The notes under the pieces are model-generated. The model was not told the DNA's origin, did no database searches, and was given only the letters and a program-made list of their open reading frames with translations. Both the position numbers and the translations under genes were made by a program. From positions 1 through 50,044 of the forward strand of contig DATGXO010000033.1 of assembly GCA_035298965.1 (NCBI GenBank): a stretch of DNA of 50,044 bases, written 5' to 3'. The DNA is from CAJCBL01 sp035298965 (lineage in GTDB: Bacteria > Verrucomicrobiota > Verrucomicrobiia > Opitutales > Opitutaceae). Positions 7,875 through 15,291 of this stretch are shown piece after piece (position 1 is the stretch's first letter; each line of letters opens with the position of its first letter).

Positions 7875-8504
7875 TCAGGACGGCTGCACCAGACCGCCCT
7901 CGCCCTCCCATTCTGCCAAGGCGCTCAAGATCCCGCGATTCCCGCGACTGGGCATGCCAGCCCCCTCAGTCCCCTCGGGGGGACGCGCGAAATGCGCCGC
8001 CGAAACAGGAAATCCGAGGCCAACCCCCGCGCCCGCCCGCAAGACTCTCCGGATGGCGCCCAAAAGTTGTTTTGGGTCGTACGGTTTCTCGAGCATCACA
8101 AGCGGCTGGAGGTACTCCGGCGCGCGCTCCCACGGTAGGGCCCCCGAAGTGAGCACCACCGGAAGCGAGACCCCGGCGGCGCGAATCCGGCAGATCAGGT
8201 CGGTACCGGACAACAGCGGCATGCAGTTGTCGGTGATCAACAGCTGCCAGTCGCGTTGCTGCAGGAGCGTCCAGCCCATTTCGCCGTCGGCGGCGGTCGC
8301 CACATCGAAGCCGGCCTGTCGCAGCACCGCGGTGCTGATCTCGCTCACGACCGGGTCGTCTTCGACCAAAAGCACGTCGCAATCCGTCCCTGGAAACTGA
8401 GCTTCGCTCTCCGCCCGAGAGGCGACGGTAGACGCGGCCGCGGCCCGGGGCGGTCCCGCACTCTTGCCCGTGGTTGCGGGCGGCTGATAACGAAAGATCT
8501 CCAT
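7875..8504 (-). CDS. Single-domain response regulator with long tails
   Basis: A 209-residue protein with one receiver domain (about 42-155) and no output domain. The acidic cluster is 'LLVEDDPVV', the phospho-acceptor is the Asp of 'LLITDNCMPLLSG', and 'LEKPYDPKQLL' holds the conserved Lys-Pro. The first 40 and last 50 residues are low-complexity, rich in Ala, Pro and Gly. It may act through protein interaction, for example with a kinase or a motility ATPase. The ATG at 8504 is the first one consistent with the domain. It is divergent from the PilT-like ATPase, with copy 3 of the shared semi-palindrome in between. Confidence 0.8.
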   Translation of the reverse strand: MEIFRYQPPATTGKSAGPPRAAAASTVASRAESEAQFPGTDCDVLLVEDDPVVSEISTAVLRQAGFDVATAADGEMGWTLLQQRDWQLLITDNCMPLLSGTDLICRIRAAGVSLPVVLTSGALPWERAPEYLQPLVMLEKPYDPKQLLGAIRRVLRAGAGVGLGFPVSAAHFARPPEGTEGAGMPSRGNRGILSALAEWEGEGGLVQPS

Positions 8505-8572
8505 GGCGATGGTTCGGTTGGATTGCACGCGGTTGGTGGGATGTTGCGTGCACCATAGGCACTCGGCGCGGC

Positions 8573-8588
8573 ACCCGATATGGGGTGA
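8573..8588. promoter_or_regulatory. Shared semi-palindrome, copy 3
   Basis: Reads ACCCGATATGGGGTGA and continues TACCC, giving the same TGGGGTGA core and ACCC extension as copy 1. It lies 69 bases upstream of the response regulator start and about 140 bases upstream of the divergent PilT-like gene. Confidence 0.5.
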
Positions 8589-8726
8589 TACCCACCCCTT
8601 TTTCCCCGCACAACGGCGCGCGACTCCCTGTGTCGCGGCTTCGGCCGCACATAGCGCCGTCGCGCGAAGCGGCCCCACCGCCTCGGAATCCCCCCAGCTG
8701 CCGTCAGTCGACTGCCCAGCCACGCA

Positions 8727-10001
8727 TTGAGCTCTCAAGTGGGAACCGACTCCGCCGATCACCGGCGCACTCCGCGACAATCGCGTTCCCACTTCTTCGA
8801 TTCTTCCGACGTGCACTCCGCTCTCGCCGCCAATCCGCTCTTCACCGATTCCGCGCTCGACGACACCAAGGTCCGCCAGGCGATGGCCAGCCTCCTCACC
8901 GATTGCCAAGCGGCCGGCGTGAGCGACCTCCACCTCAGCTCGCAGGCGCGTCCCTTTGTCCGCCGCCACGGCCAGATCGAATACCTCACCGAACGCCCGC
9001 TCCCGGCCGACATCGCCGAAGCCGCCAACCTCGCCCTGCTCGACGAGGCGCAGTTCAACCAGCTCCAGGAAACCTCCGAGCTCGAGCTCGCGCTTGCCCT
9101 CGGCCACGACCAGCGCTTCCGCGCCTGCGTCACCATCCACAAATGGGGCGTCGCCGGCTCGTACCGCATCGTCCCTGCCGCCACGCGCTCGCTCGACGAC
9201 CTCGGTTATCCCGATCCCGAGGTGCTCCGCCGACTGCTCGCGTTCCACAACGGCCTCATCCTCGTCACCGGCCCCGTCAACTCCGGCAAGACCGCCACCC
9301 TCGCCGCGCTCGTCGGCGAGGTGAACCGCACGCGCAGCGACCACATCATCACCGTCGAGGACCCGATTGAGTACGTCCTCCCTTCCGACCAGTGCATCGT
9401 CACGCAGCGCCAGGTCGGCGACCACACGAAGACGTTCTCCACTGCCCTCCGCGCCGCGCTCCGGCAGGATCCCGATGTGATCGCGATCGGTGAGCTCCGC
9501 GATCTGGAGACAATCAACATCGCCATCACCGCCGCCGAGACCGGCCACCTCGTCATCGGCACGATGCACACGGCCGACGCCGCCTCGACGCTCAGCCGCC
9601 TGCTCGATGTCTTCCCGCCCTCCCAGCAGGCGCAGATCCGCGCGATGGTCTCCGAGTCGCTTCGCGGCATCGTCTGCCAGCGCCTCCTTCCAGGCGTCGA
9701 TGGCGGCTGCGTGCTCGCGCCCGAGATCCTCATCGCGAACCTCGCCGTCGGAAACCTCATCCGCGAAAACAAGCTGCAGAACCTCGGCAGCGTCATGGAG
9801 ACCGGCGTGCGCGACGGTATGCTCTCGATGGATTCCTCCGTGCTCGCGCTCTACCGCGCCGGCCGGATCACGCTCGAGGTCGCCCTCGCCAACATCGGCA
9901 ACCGCGCCCTCCGCGCCTTGCTCGAGAACGCCGCGGCTCCCGCCCCCGCCGAATCCGCACCGGCTCCCACGCCCGAGAAGAAGCGCTTCGGCCTCTTCTA
10001 G
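8727..10001 (+). CDS. PilT/PilU-family ATPase with variant Walker A
   Basis: A 424-residue GspE/PilT-type secretion ATPase, the hexameric motor family that retracts type IV pili. It has an N-terminal PAS-like domain ('GVSDLHLSSQARPFVRRHGQIEYL', about 65-160), Walker A 'GPVNSGKT' where PilT usually has GPTGSGKS, Asp box 'TVEDPIEY', Walker B region 'DPDVIAIGELRDLETI' and His box 'GHLVIGTMHT'. The first ~45 residues are an extra Ser-rich extension. The likely start is TTG at 8727, as no suitable ATG exists. Together with the following gene it forms a PilU/PilT-like pair; being first and divergent, it is more PilU-like. The changed Walker A still fits GxxxxGK[ST]. Confidence 0.85.
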   Translation: MSSQVGTDSADHRRTPRQSRSHFFDSSDVHSALAANPLFTDSALDDTKVRQAMASLLTDCQAAGVSDLHLSSQARPFVRRHGQIEYLTERPLPADIAEAANLALLDEAQFNQLQETSELELALALGHDQRFRACVTIHKWGVAGSYRIVPAATRSLDDLGYPDPEVLRRLLAFHNGLILVTGPVNSGKTATLAALVGEVNRTRSDHIITVEDPIEYVLPSDQCIVTQRQVGDHTKTFSTALRAALRQDPDVIAIGELRDLETINIAITAAETGHLVIGTMHTADAASTLSRLLDVFPPSQQAQIRAMVSESLRGIVCQRLLPGVDGGCVLAPEILIANLAVGNLIRENKLQNLGSVMETGVRDGMLSMDSSVLALYRAGRITLEVALANIGNRALRALLENAAAPAPAESAPAPTPEKKRFGLF

Positions 10002-10024
10002 CCCGCCGATCGCGCCCTCCGCCC

Positions 10025-10059
10025 AATCGCCAATCGGCAATCACAAATCGAAAATCTCC
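10025..10059 (+). repeat. Five tandem heptamer units (AATCNNN)
   Basis: AATC recurs at 10025, 10032, 10039, 10046 and 10053, exactly every seven bases, with three variable bases between. The array ends two bases before the GTG start of pilT. It replaces any Shine-Dalgarno sequence there. Confidence 0.6.
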
Positions 10060-10060
10060 C

Positions 10061-11134
10061 GTGGCCGCCCTCGACCAACTCCTCTCCGAACTGCTGCGCC
10101 GCGGCGGCTCCGACCTCCATCTCACCGTCGGGCTCCCGCCGCGCGGCCGCATCTCCGGCGACCTCCAGCCCCTCGCCGACGAACCGCTCACGCCCGAGAC
10201 GATCGCCCCGCTCCTGCGCGAGATCTGCCCCGAGCGCCGTTGGGCGCACTTCGAGGAGCACAGCGATCTCGATTTCGCCTACGAGATCCCCGGCCTCGCG
10301 CGTTTCCGCTGCAACTATCTCCACAACCACTGGGGCATGGCCGCCGTGCTGCGCCAGATCCCCTCTCGCATCCTCACCTTCGAGCAACTCGGTCTGCCCG
10401 CGGCGCTGAAGAAGCTCTGCGCACTGCGCTCCGGACTCGTGCTCGTCACCGGCCCCACCGGCTCCGGCAAGAGCACCACGCTCGCGGCGATGATTGATCA
10501 CATCAACGCCACGCAGACCCGCCACATCATCACGCTCGAGGACCCGGTGGAGTTCGTGCACCCGAACCGCCGCTCCGTCATCGTCCACCGCGAGGTCGGC
10601 GAGCACACCCAGTCGTTTGCCGCCGGGCTGCGCAGCGCGATGCGTTCGGATCCCGATTTGATCCTGCTCGGCGAGATGCGCGAGCTCGAGACCATCAAGC
10701 TCGCCCTCAACGCCGCCTCGATGGGTATCCTGGTCTTCGGCACGCTGCACACCAACTCCGCGCCCAAGACCGTCGATCGCATCATCAACGCCTTCCCCGC
10801 CGAGGAGCAGAACCAGGTGCGCGTGCTCCTCGCCGGCTGCCTCTCCGGCATCGTCTCGCAGCTGCTCTGCAAGAAGGAGGGCGGTGGCCGCGTCGCCGCG
10901 CACGAGATCCTCCTTCAGCACGAGGCGCTCGCCAACGTCATCCGCACCGGCCGCATCTCCGACATCCGCGCGATCATCGAGTCCGGCACCGCCGACGGCA
11001 TGTCCAGCATGGACAACGTGCTCGCCGCCCTCGTCGCCGCCGGCACGATCAACCCGCACGAGGCGTACATGAAGGCGCTCGACAAGAAACGTTTCGAGCA
11101 GCCGTCCGCCGCCGGCTCCGCCCGCGCCGCCTAG
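10061..11134 (+). CDS. pilT: Twitching motility retraction ATPase PilT
   Basis: A 357-residue ATPase close to canonical PilT in length. Features in order: N-terminal 'GGSDLHLTVGLPPRGRISGDL', Walker A 'GPTGSGKST' (about residue 132), Asp box 'TLEDPVEF', Walker B 'DPDLILLGEMRELETI', His box 'GILVFGTLHTNSAPKTVDRI', and the C-terminal 'AAHEILLQHEALANVIRTG' resembling the PilT AIRNLIRE region in place and role. It powers pilus retraction at the inner membrane. Start is GTG at 10061, directly after the heptamer array. No other pilus gene lies in the window, so pilin and machinery genes must be elsewhere. Confidence 0.88.
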   Translation: MAALDQLLSELLRRGGSDLHLTVGLPPRGRISGDLQPLADEPLTPETIAPLLREICPERRWAHFEEHSDLDFAYEIPGLARFRCNYLHNHWGMAAVLRQIPSRILTFEQLGLPAALKKLCALRSGLVLVTGPTGSGKSTTLAAMIDHINATQTRHIITLEDPVEFVHPNRRSVIVHREVGEHTQSFAAGLRSAMRSDPDLILLGEMRELETIKLALNAASMGILVFGTLHTNSAPKTVDRIINAFPAEEQNQVRVLLAGCLSGIVSQLLCKKEGGGRVAAHEILLQHEALANVIRTGRISDIRAIIESGTADGMSSMDNVLAALVAAGTINPHEAYMKALDKKRFEQPSAAGSARAA

Positions 11135-11172
11135 CGTGCGCCGACCGCGGCCGCGTCACCATTTTTTGCGAC

Positions 11173-11186
11173 TGCGAATATTCGCA
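11173..11186. promoter_or_regulatory. 14-bp perfect palindrome
   Basis: TGCGAATATTCGCA is a perfect, AT-centred palindrome 39 bases after the pilT stop. It is preceded by a T-run (11162-11167), so it could be an operator for a downstream gene; the gene it would control is over 270 bases away. Confidence 0.4.
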
Positions 11187-11280
11187 TTGCTGCCACAACA
11201 CGGCCGCAGCAATGCTCCCGACCGGAAACCCGCCTCGGGCGGGCCGCTTTCTCGGGCAGGACAATCGGACCTGTAAGTCG

Positions 11281-11340
11281 AAGGCACAATTTCACCACGC
11301 CCTCTCTGGGCCCCTCGGTGCGATTGTGCCTTTCGCATTT
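11281..11340 (+). terminator. Long stem-loop, probable terminator after pilT
   Basis: AAGGCACAAT (11281-11290) and ATTGTGCCTT (11323-11332) are perfect reverse complements, with an inner CACC/GGTG stem. The right arm is followed by TTCGCATTTT, a weak T-rich tail. Confidence 0.5.
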
Positions 11341-11456
11341 TATGGGTCCGGGAAACGCCCGGAGCGCCCCGCACCGCTCGCCGGTTCCGCCACTCCCTTT
11401 CCCAGCCTGCCAGGCGCAGCCAAGCCATCACCCACTCCGGCTTCGATGCCCCGCCC

Positions 11457-11906
11457 ATGAACTTTCCCGAACCAGCTCCCAGCGGCCGCCCGCTTGTACC
11501 CGGCGTACCGCCCGCACACCACAGTCGCGGCGAGCGTATCCTCCATGTCGACGACGAGCCCACCGTCACCCTGGCGGTCCAGCGCGTCCTGCAAAAACTC
11601 GGCTACGAGGTGGAGACGTTCAACAACTCCGTGGCCGCACTCGACCGCCTGCGCACCGCCCCCGGCGAGTTCGATCTCGTCCTCACCGATCTGATGATGC
11701 CGATCGTCGACGGGCTCGAGATCGCCGAAGCCGCCCGCATCCTCCGGCCGGAGCTGCCCGTCGTCCTGCTCAGCGCCTACACCGGCGCGCACAGCATCGC
11801 CGCCATGCACGCCAGCGGCGTGCGCGAGATCATCGCCAAGCCCGCCAACGTGGCGACCATCGCCGCCAGCCTGCGCCGCGCCCTCGAATCCGCCTCCACC
11901 GCATGA
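11457..11906 (+). CDS. Single-domain response regulator (CheY-like)
   Basis: A 149-residue protein that is essentially one receiver domain (about 25-145). It shows 'ILHVDDEPTV', phospho-acceptor Asp in 'LVLTDLMMPIVDG', the conserved Ser in 'VVLLSAYTG' and Lys-Pro in 'EIIAKPANV'. With no output domain it probably relays phosphate or controls a partner by binding. Its stop overlaps the start of the next response regulator by ATGA, so the two are made together. A kinase is not adjacent; one of the orphan or hybrid kinases elsewhere must supply phosphate. Confidence 0.85.
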   Translation: MNFPEPAPSGRPLVPGVPPAHHSRGERILHVDDEPTVTLAVQRVLQKLGYEVETFNNSVAALDRLRTAPGEFDLVLTDLMMPIVDGLEIAEAARILRPELPVVLLSAYTGAHSIAAMHASGVREIIAKPANVATIAASLRRALESASTA

Positions 11907-12664
11907 ACAAGACCGATCCCGGCTCGCGTGGCCGCCTGCTCGTCGCCGACGACGAAGCCGTCGTGCGCAACGCCCTCTCGCGCATGCTCCAGTCCTTCGG
12001 CTACGCCTGCACCTGCGTGGCCTCCGGCCAGGAAACCCTCGACCAGCTCCGGCAAAACGAGTTCGACGCCCTGATCTCCGATCTCCGCATGCCCGGCAAC
12101 GACGGCGTCTCCATGCTCGAACGCGTCAGCCAACTCGCCGACGGCCTCCCCATCGTCGTCCTCACCGGCCAACCCACCGTCGAGACCGCCGCCCGCGCGC
12201 TCCGCCTTCCCGTCGTCGGATACCTCATGAAGCCGCCGGATTTCGACGAGCTCACGCACATCCTCGACGACGCCATCCTCAAGCTCCGCACCCGCCGCGC
12301 GATGCAGGCCGGCCGTCGCCACCTCCACGATTGGGAGCAGGAGCTCGACTCCGTCCTGCACCGCTACCGCCACGCCGGGCCCGCCGCCGACGGCTCGATG
12401 AGCCACTACCTCCAGCTCTCCCTGCGCCACGTCATCCTCGTGCTCTCCGAACTCGAGCAAGCCGCCCGCGCCCTCGAGACCTCCAATCACGACACCCGCG
12501 CGCAGCAACTCCTCGATCGCGAGGTCGCGCTCCGCCGCGCGGTCGATGTGCTCCGCCGCACTAAGCAGAGTTTCAAGAGCAAGGAGCTCGCCGACCTCCG
12601 CAAGGACCTCGAGCAACTGCTCGCCCGCAACGACGCCGCCGATCCCGCCGAAGCCGGGGACTAA
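11903..12664 (+). CDS. Response regulator with C-terminal helical domain
   Basis: A 253-residue protein. Residues 10-130 form a receiver domain with 'LLVADDEAVV', phospho-acceptor Asp in 'ALISDLRMPGNDG', 'VVLTGQPTVETA' and 'YLMKPPDF'. Residues 135-250 are strongly helical and charged ('HLHDWEQELDSVLHRYRHAG', 'LLDREVALRRAVDVLRRTKQSFKSKELADLRKDLEQLL'), probably a coiled coil or a four-helix domain of unknown role. There is no DNA-binding or catalytic motif. It overlaps the preceding receiver protein by four bases, suggesting a two-step relay or a receiver pair working on one target. Confidence 0.82.
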   Translation: MNKTDPGSRGRLLVADDEAVVRNALSRMLQSFGYACTCVASGQETLDQLRQNEFDALISDLRMPGNDGVSMLERVSQLADGLPIVVLTGQPTVETAARALRLPVVGYLMKPPDFDELTHILDDAILKLRTRRAMQAGRRHLHDWEQELDSVLHRYRHAGPAADGSMSHYLQLSLRHVILVLSELEQAARALETSNHDTRAQQLLDREVALRRAVDVLRRTKQSFKSKELADLRKDLEQLLARNDAADPAEAGD

Positions 12665-12848
12665 ATACCGCACCCCGACCGCGTCCATCGGAGTGTGGAG
12701 CCGCTCGCGAGAGCAGCTCTGCACGCCCCCGGCGCCATCGGCCGCCAGCGCAACCAACCGCTGGACACGGGCCACCCCCGCCGCTATCCCACTCGGCGCC
12801 CCTCCCGCTTGCCGCAGCGCCCCGCCGGCCCCCGATCGCTCCGCGCCC

Positions 12849-13574
12849 ATGGCCGAATCCGCCCTCTACCCCGTTCCCCGCATCAAAGACCTCGCCGTCG
12901 GCGAGCGCCCGCAGGAGCGCCAGGAACGCTCCGGCCCGGAGGCCCTCACCGATGCCGAGCAACTCGCGATGATCCTCCGCAGCGGAAGCGCCGGCCGTAA
13001 CGTCAAGTGCGTGGCCGACGATCTCCTCTCCGCCGCAGGTGGAAACCTCGCCGGCCTCCTCACCTGGTCCGCCGCCGATTTCCGCCGAGTGAAAGGCATC
13101 GGCCGCGTGAAGGCCCAGCAGCTCGTCAGCGTGCTCGAGATCTCCCGCCGCATGCTCGCCCAACGCGACATCGTGCCGCCGCAACTCGAGCATCCACAGG
13201 AGATCTTCGATCTCTTCCGCGCCGAGGTTCTCAGTCTGACCGTCGAGAAATTCTGGGTCGTCAGCCTCAACCGCCGCAACCGCCTCCTGCGCCGCGACGA
13301 AGTCACCTCCGGCACCGCCACCAGCGCACTCGTCCATCCGCGCGAGGTCTTCCGCGAAGCGATCAAAGCCGGCGCCTGCGCCATCATCGCCGTGCACAAC
13401 CACCCCAGCGGCGATCCCGTCCCCAGCAGCGCCGATCTCCAGATCACCCGTCAACTCGCCGCCGCCGCGCGCGCCGTCGAGATCGCGCTCATGGACCACA
13501 TCATCCTCGGCCATCCCACCCGCGATCCGGCCGGGCGCGGCTTCTACAGTTTCCGCGAGGCGGGCCTGCTCTGA
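12849..13574 (+). CDS. radC: RadC family JAB-domain protein
   Basis: A 241-residue RadC protein (MPN/JAB1 superfamily; usual length about 225). The N-terminal part has 'KDLAVGERPQERQERSGPEALTDAEQLAMIL', then a helix-hairpin-helix 'VKGIGRVKAQQLVSV' near 85-100. The C-terminal JAB domain contains the metal-site motif 'HNHPSGDPVPSSAD'. Despite the old name DNA repair protein, the role of RadC is not settled, and a repair function has been disputed. The ATG at 12849 gives the conserved 'RIKDLA' opening. A 184-base C/G-rich gap separates it from the response regulator upstream. Confidence 0.9.
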   Translation: MAESALYPVPRIKDLAVGERPQERQERSGPEALTDAEQLAMILRSGSAGRNVKCVADDLLSAAGGNLAGLLTWSAADFRRVKGIGRVKAQQLVSVLEISRRMLAQRDIVPPQLEHPQEIFDLFRAEVLSLTVEKFWVVSLNRRNRLLRRDEVTSGTATSALVHPREVFREAIKAGACAIIAVHNHPSGDPVPSSADLQITRQLAAAARAVEIALMDHIILGHPTRDPAGRGFYSFREAGLL

Positions 13575-13868
13575 AGCCCGACCATTCGTTCGAGAGCCGA
13601 GCGGCGTGCGACGAGGGCCACACCCTCGGTGCGCCGCCGGTGGCCGCCCGCATGATCGCACGGTGGCTCGAATTCACGGATCTCGTCTCTCGTTCGCCCG
13701 ACACTTGGCTGTACGATCACGGGGCCGGCCATCGGCGCTACCGCGCCTGAAGCCCCATTTCCTTCGTTACCTGGTGTCGGCGGCGAAGTTCGGCTCCGCC
13801 CTCAAAATTCCGCCAAGAAAGCGCTTGGCAAAGCCCCGGGCGTTTTCCAACTTCCCCGCTCCCCCTTC

Positions 13869-13955
13869 GGTGGGTTCGTATAGCGGCAATTACGGCGGAC
13901 TGTAAATCCGCTGACCTAACGGTCTACATTGGTTCGAGTCCAATACCCACCACCA
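13869..13955 (+). tRNA. tRNA-Tyr (GTA)
   Basis: A complete class II tRNA with encoded CCA. Acceptor stem GGTGGGT (13869-13875) pairs with ACCCACC (13945-13951), discriminator A, CCA at 13953-13955. The D stem is GTA/TAC, the anticodon stem GCGGA/TCCGC encloses CTGTAAA (anticodon GTA), the long variable arm has GACC/GGTC, and the T arm is ATTGG-TTCGAGT-CCAAT. It stands alone rather than in the tRNA-Tyr/Gly/Thr/tuf cluster found in many bacteria. Confidence 0.97.
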
Positions 13956-14483
13956 CTTTCCCGTCGGCCACAGTCGACCCCGGTCGCCGAGACCACCCGA
14001 TCCGTTCTGATCGCGAATTGTTTGGGGACCGCCACAGGAGGCGCGGCATTCCTCCGTGCGGTAAGCGCCACCCGTCAGCCCCTCCCGCGCACAGAGCCGT
14101 AGGCATCCATCCGCCGCCCGAAACGTCACGTCGGCCGCAGCGCCCCAAGCGCCCGAGTGCCCCCCCGGAGGGCCAATGCGCGGAAGCCTTTTCCTACGCC
14201 GAGGCCAGATGCCAACGCCGGCACAGCGGACAATGGTACGCTTTGCGACGGCGCTCCACTCCGACCAACAGTGCAGCATTGAGCGCCTCGCCCTCGGAGG
14301 CGTAGCGCCGTTTTCGGAGGCACATCCACTGTCGCTCATCGCGCGTTGGTTTCTTCAAACCTCACGACGCTCGCACGCGGCCGTCCTCCCTGTCCAGACC
14401 GCACCGTGCCCGCCGCCGCGGTGCCCGACCGGACACGGCAGAAATCGGTCGCCGCACCACCTCGGTCCACTCACGCTGCCGCC
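13956..14483. other. 528-bp region between tRNA-Tyr and HNH gene
   Basis: No convincing gene. It contains a 7-bp perfect inverted repeat 14250-14256/14281-14287 (GGCGCTC/GAGCGCC) directly followed by a 6-bp stem CGCCTC/GAGGCG. A second-frame extension of the HNH gene upstream of 14484 lacks family-like residues. Confidence 0.55.
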
Positions 14484-14969
14484 ATGACACGCCGCCCCCA
14501 CCTGCCGCCCTGGCCGGCCGTGCCGACGGCGCTCGGACCCACCGGCCGCAAGCTCTGCCGCTGCGGCTGCGGCGCCGAGGTCGTACCGCGGCGCCGCACC
14601 TGGGCGACGCCCGAGTGCATCGAGCGCGTGCGGTTGCGCTGCGACTGGAGCGTCGTCCGCAAACACGTCTATGAACTGGGCCGCGGCCTGTGCGCCATCT
14701 GCGGTTGCCATCCGGAAAGCCTCCGGGCGCGAGTCCGCGAGGCGCTGCTCGAAGGCGATCGCGGCGCACTCGACCGTGCCGCCGCCGAAGGTTGGCCGCG
14801 CCTCGGCCGCGTCTGGTACGAGATCGACCACATCAAGCCCGTCTGCGAGGGCGGCCACGAGCACGGCCGCGCCAACCTCCGCGTCGTCTGCCACCGCTGC
14901 CACAAGGCGCTCACCACCGAGCTAAACCGCGCCCGCCGCGAAGCCCGCAAGGCGAAGTCCGCCTCGTAG
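14484..14969 (+). CDS. HNH endonuclease with zinc-binding cysteines
   Basis: A 161-residue nuclease-like protein. The HNH core is 'WYEIDHIKPVCEGGHEHGRANLRVVCHRCHKALT' (about 111-147), with the catalytic His in 'EIDHIKP', the Asn in 'ANLRVVC' and the paired Cys-x2-Cys that binds structural zinc together with 'CAICGC' near 70-75. An N-terminal 'CRCGCGAEVVPRRRTWATPEC' looks like a further zinc knuckle. There is no helicase, methylase or IscB-type RuvC domain, so it is a stand-alone HNH protein; biological target unknown. It lies downstream of tRNA-Tyr, a common integration site, but I see no integrase or att repeat. Confidence 0.75.
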   Translation: MTRRPHLPPWPAVPTALGPTGRKLCRCGCGAEVVPRRRTWATPECIERVRLRCDWSVVRKHVYELGRGLCAICGCHPESLRARVREALLEGDRGALDRAAAEGWPRLGRVWYEIDHIKPVCEGGHEHGRANLRVVCHRCHKALTTELNRARREARKAKSAS

Positions 14970-15291
14970 GCGGCTACCCCCACCCACGGGTCGCCGCCCG
15001 GCGGCCGCGGCCAGCATCACCGCGGCAAACGGCGCCTCCGTCGCGCATCCGAAACGCGGATGCCGCGTGAGCTTCGCCGCCGCAAGCGCGGGCGAGGCGA
15101 TCCCGCAAAGGAACCGCGCCACCTATCGCGCCGCCGAGCAAAAGCAGAATGCCGGCCCCGCCCGCGCCATTCTGCCAAATAGATGGCACCACCGGAAGTT
15201 GGCCCGCGCCGATCCCGGGCTATCGTGCGCGCCAGCATCGCCGGCCTCTGCACCCGCCGCCGGCCCGTCATCCCTCCCTCCCCGAAACACC
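14970..15291. other. Intergenic region with an 8-bp hairpin
   Basis: 322 GC-rich bases without a gene. GCAGAATG (15144-15151) and CATTCTGC (15168-15175) are perfect reverse complements and could form a hairpin ahead of the hydrolase gene. Confidence 0.5.

Larger units (their letters stand above)
11135..11456. other. Intergenic region with palindrome and terminator-like stem
   Basis: 322 bases after pilT. They hold a 14-bp palindrome at 11173-11186 and a long stem-loop at 11281-11332; no gene is seen. Confidence 0.6.

Noticed and set aside
13890..14339. A minus-strand frame ending in 'DSNQCRPLGQ'
   Set aside because: This is the well-known spurious translation of the antisense of a tRNA gene; it runs across tRNA-Tyr.
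14484..14969. IscB/IsrB-type (omega-RNA-guided) HNH nuclease
   Set aside because: No RuvC motifs or PLMP domain, and the protein is only 161 residues long.
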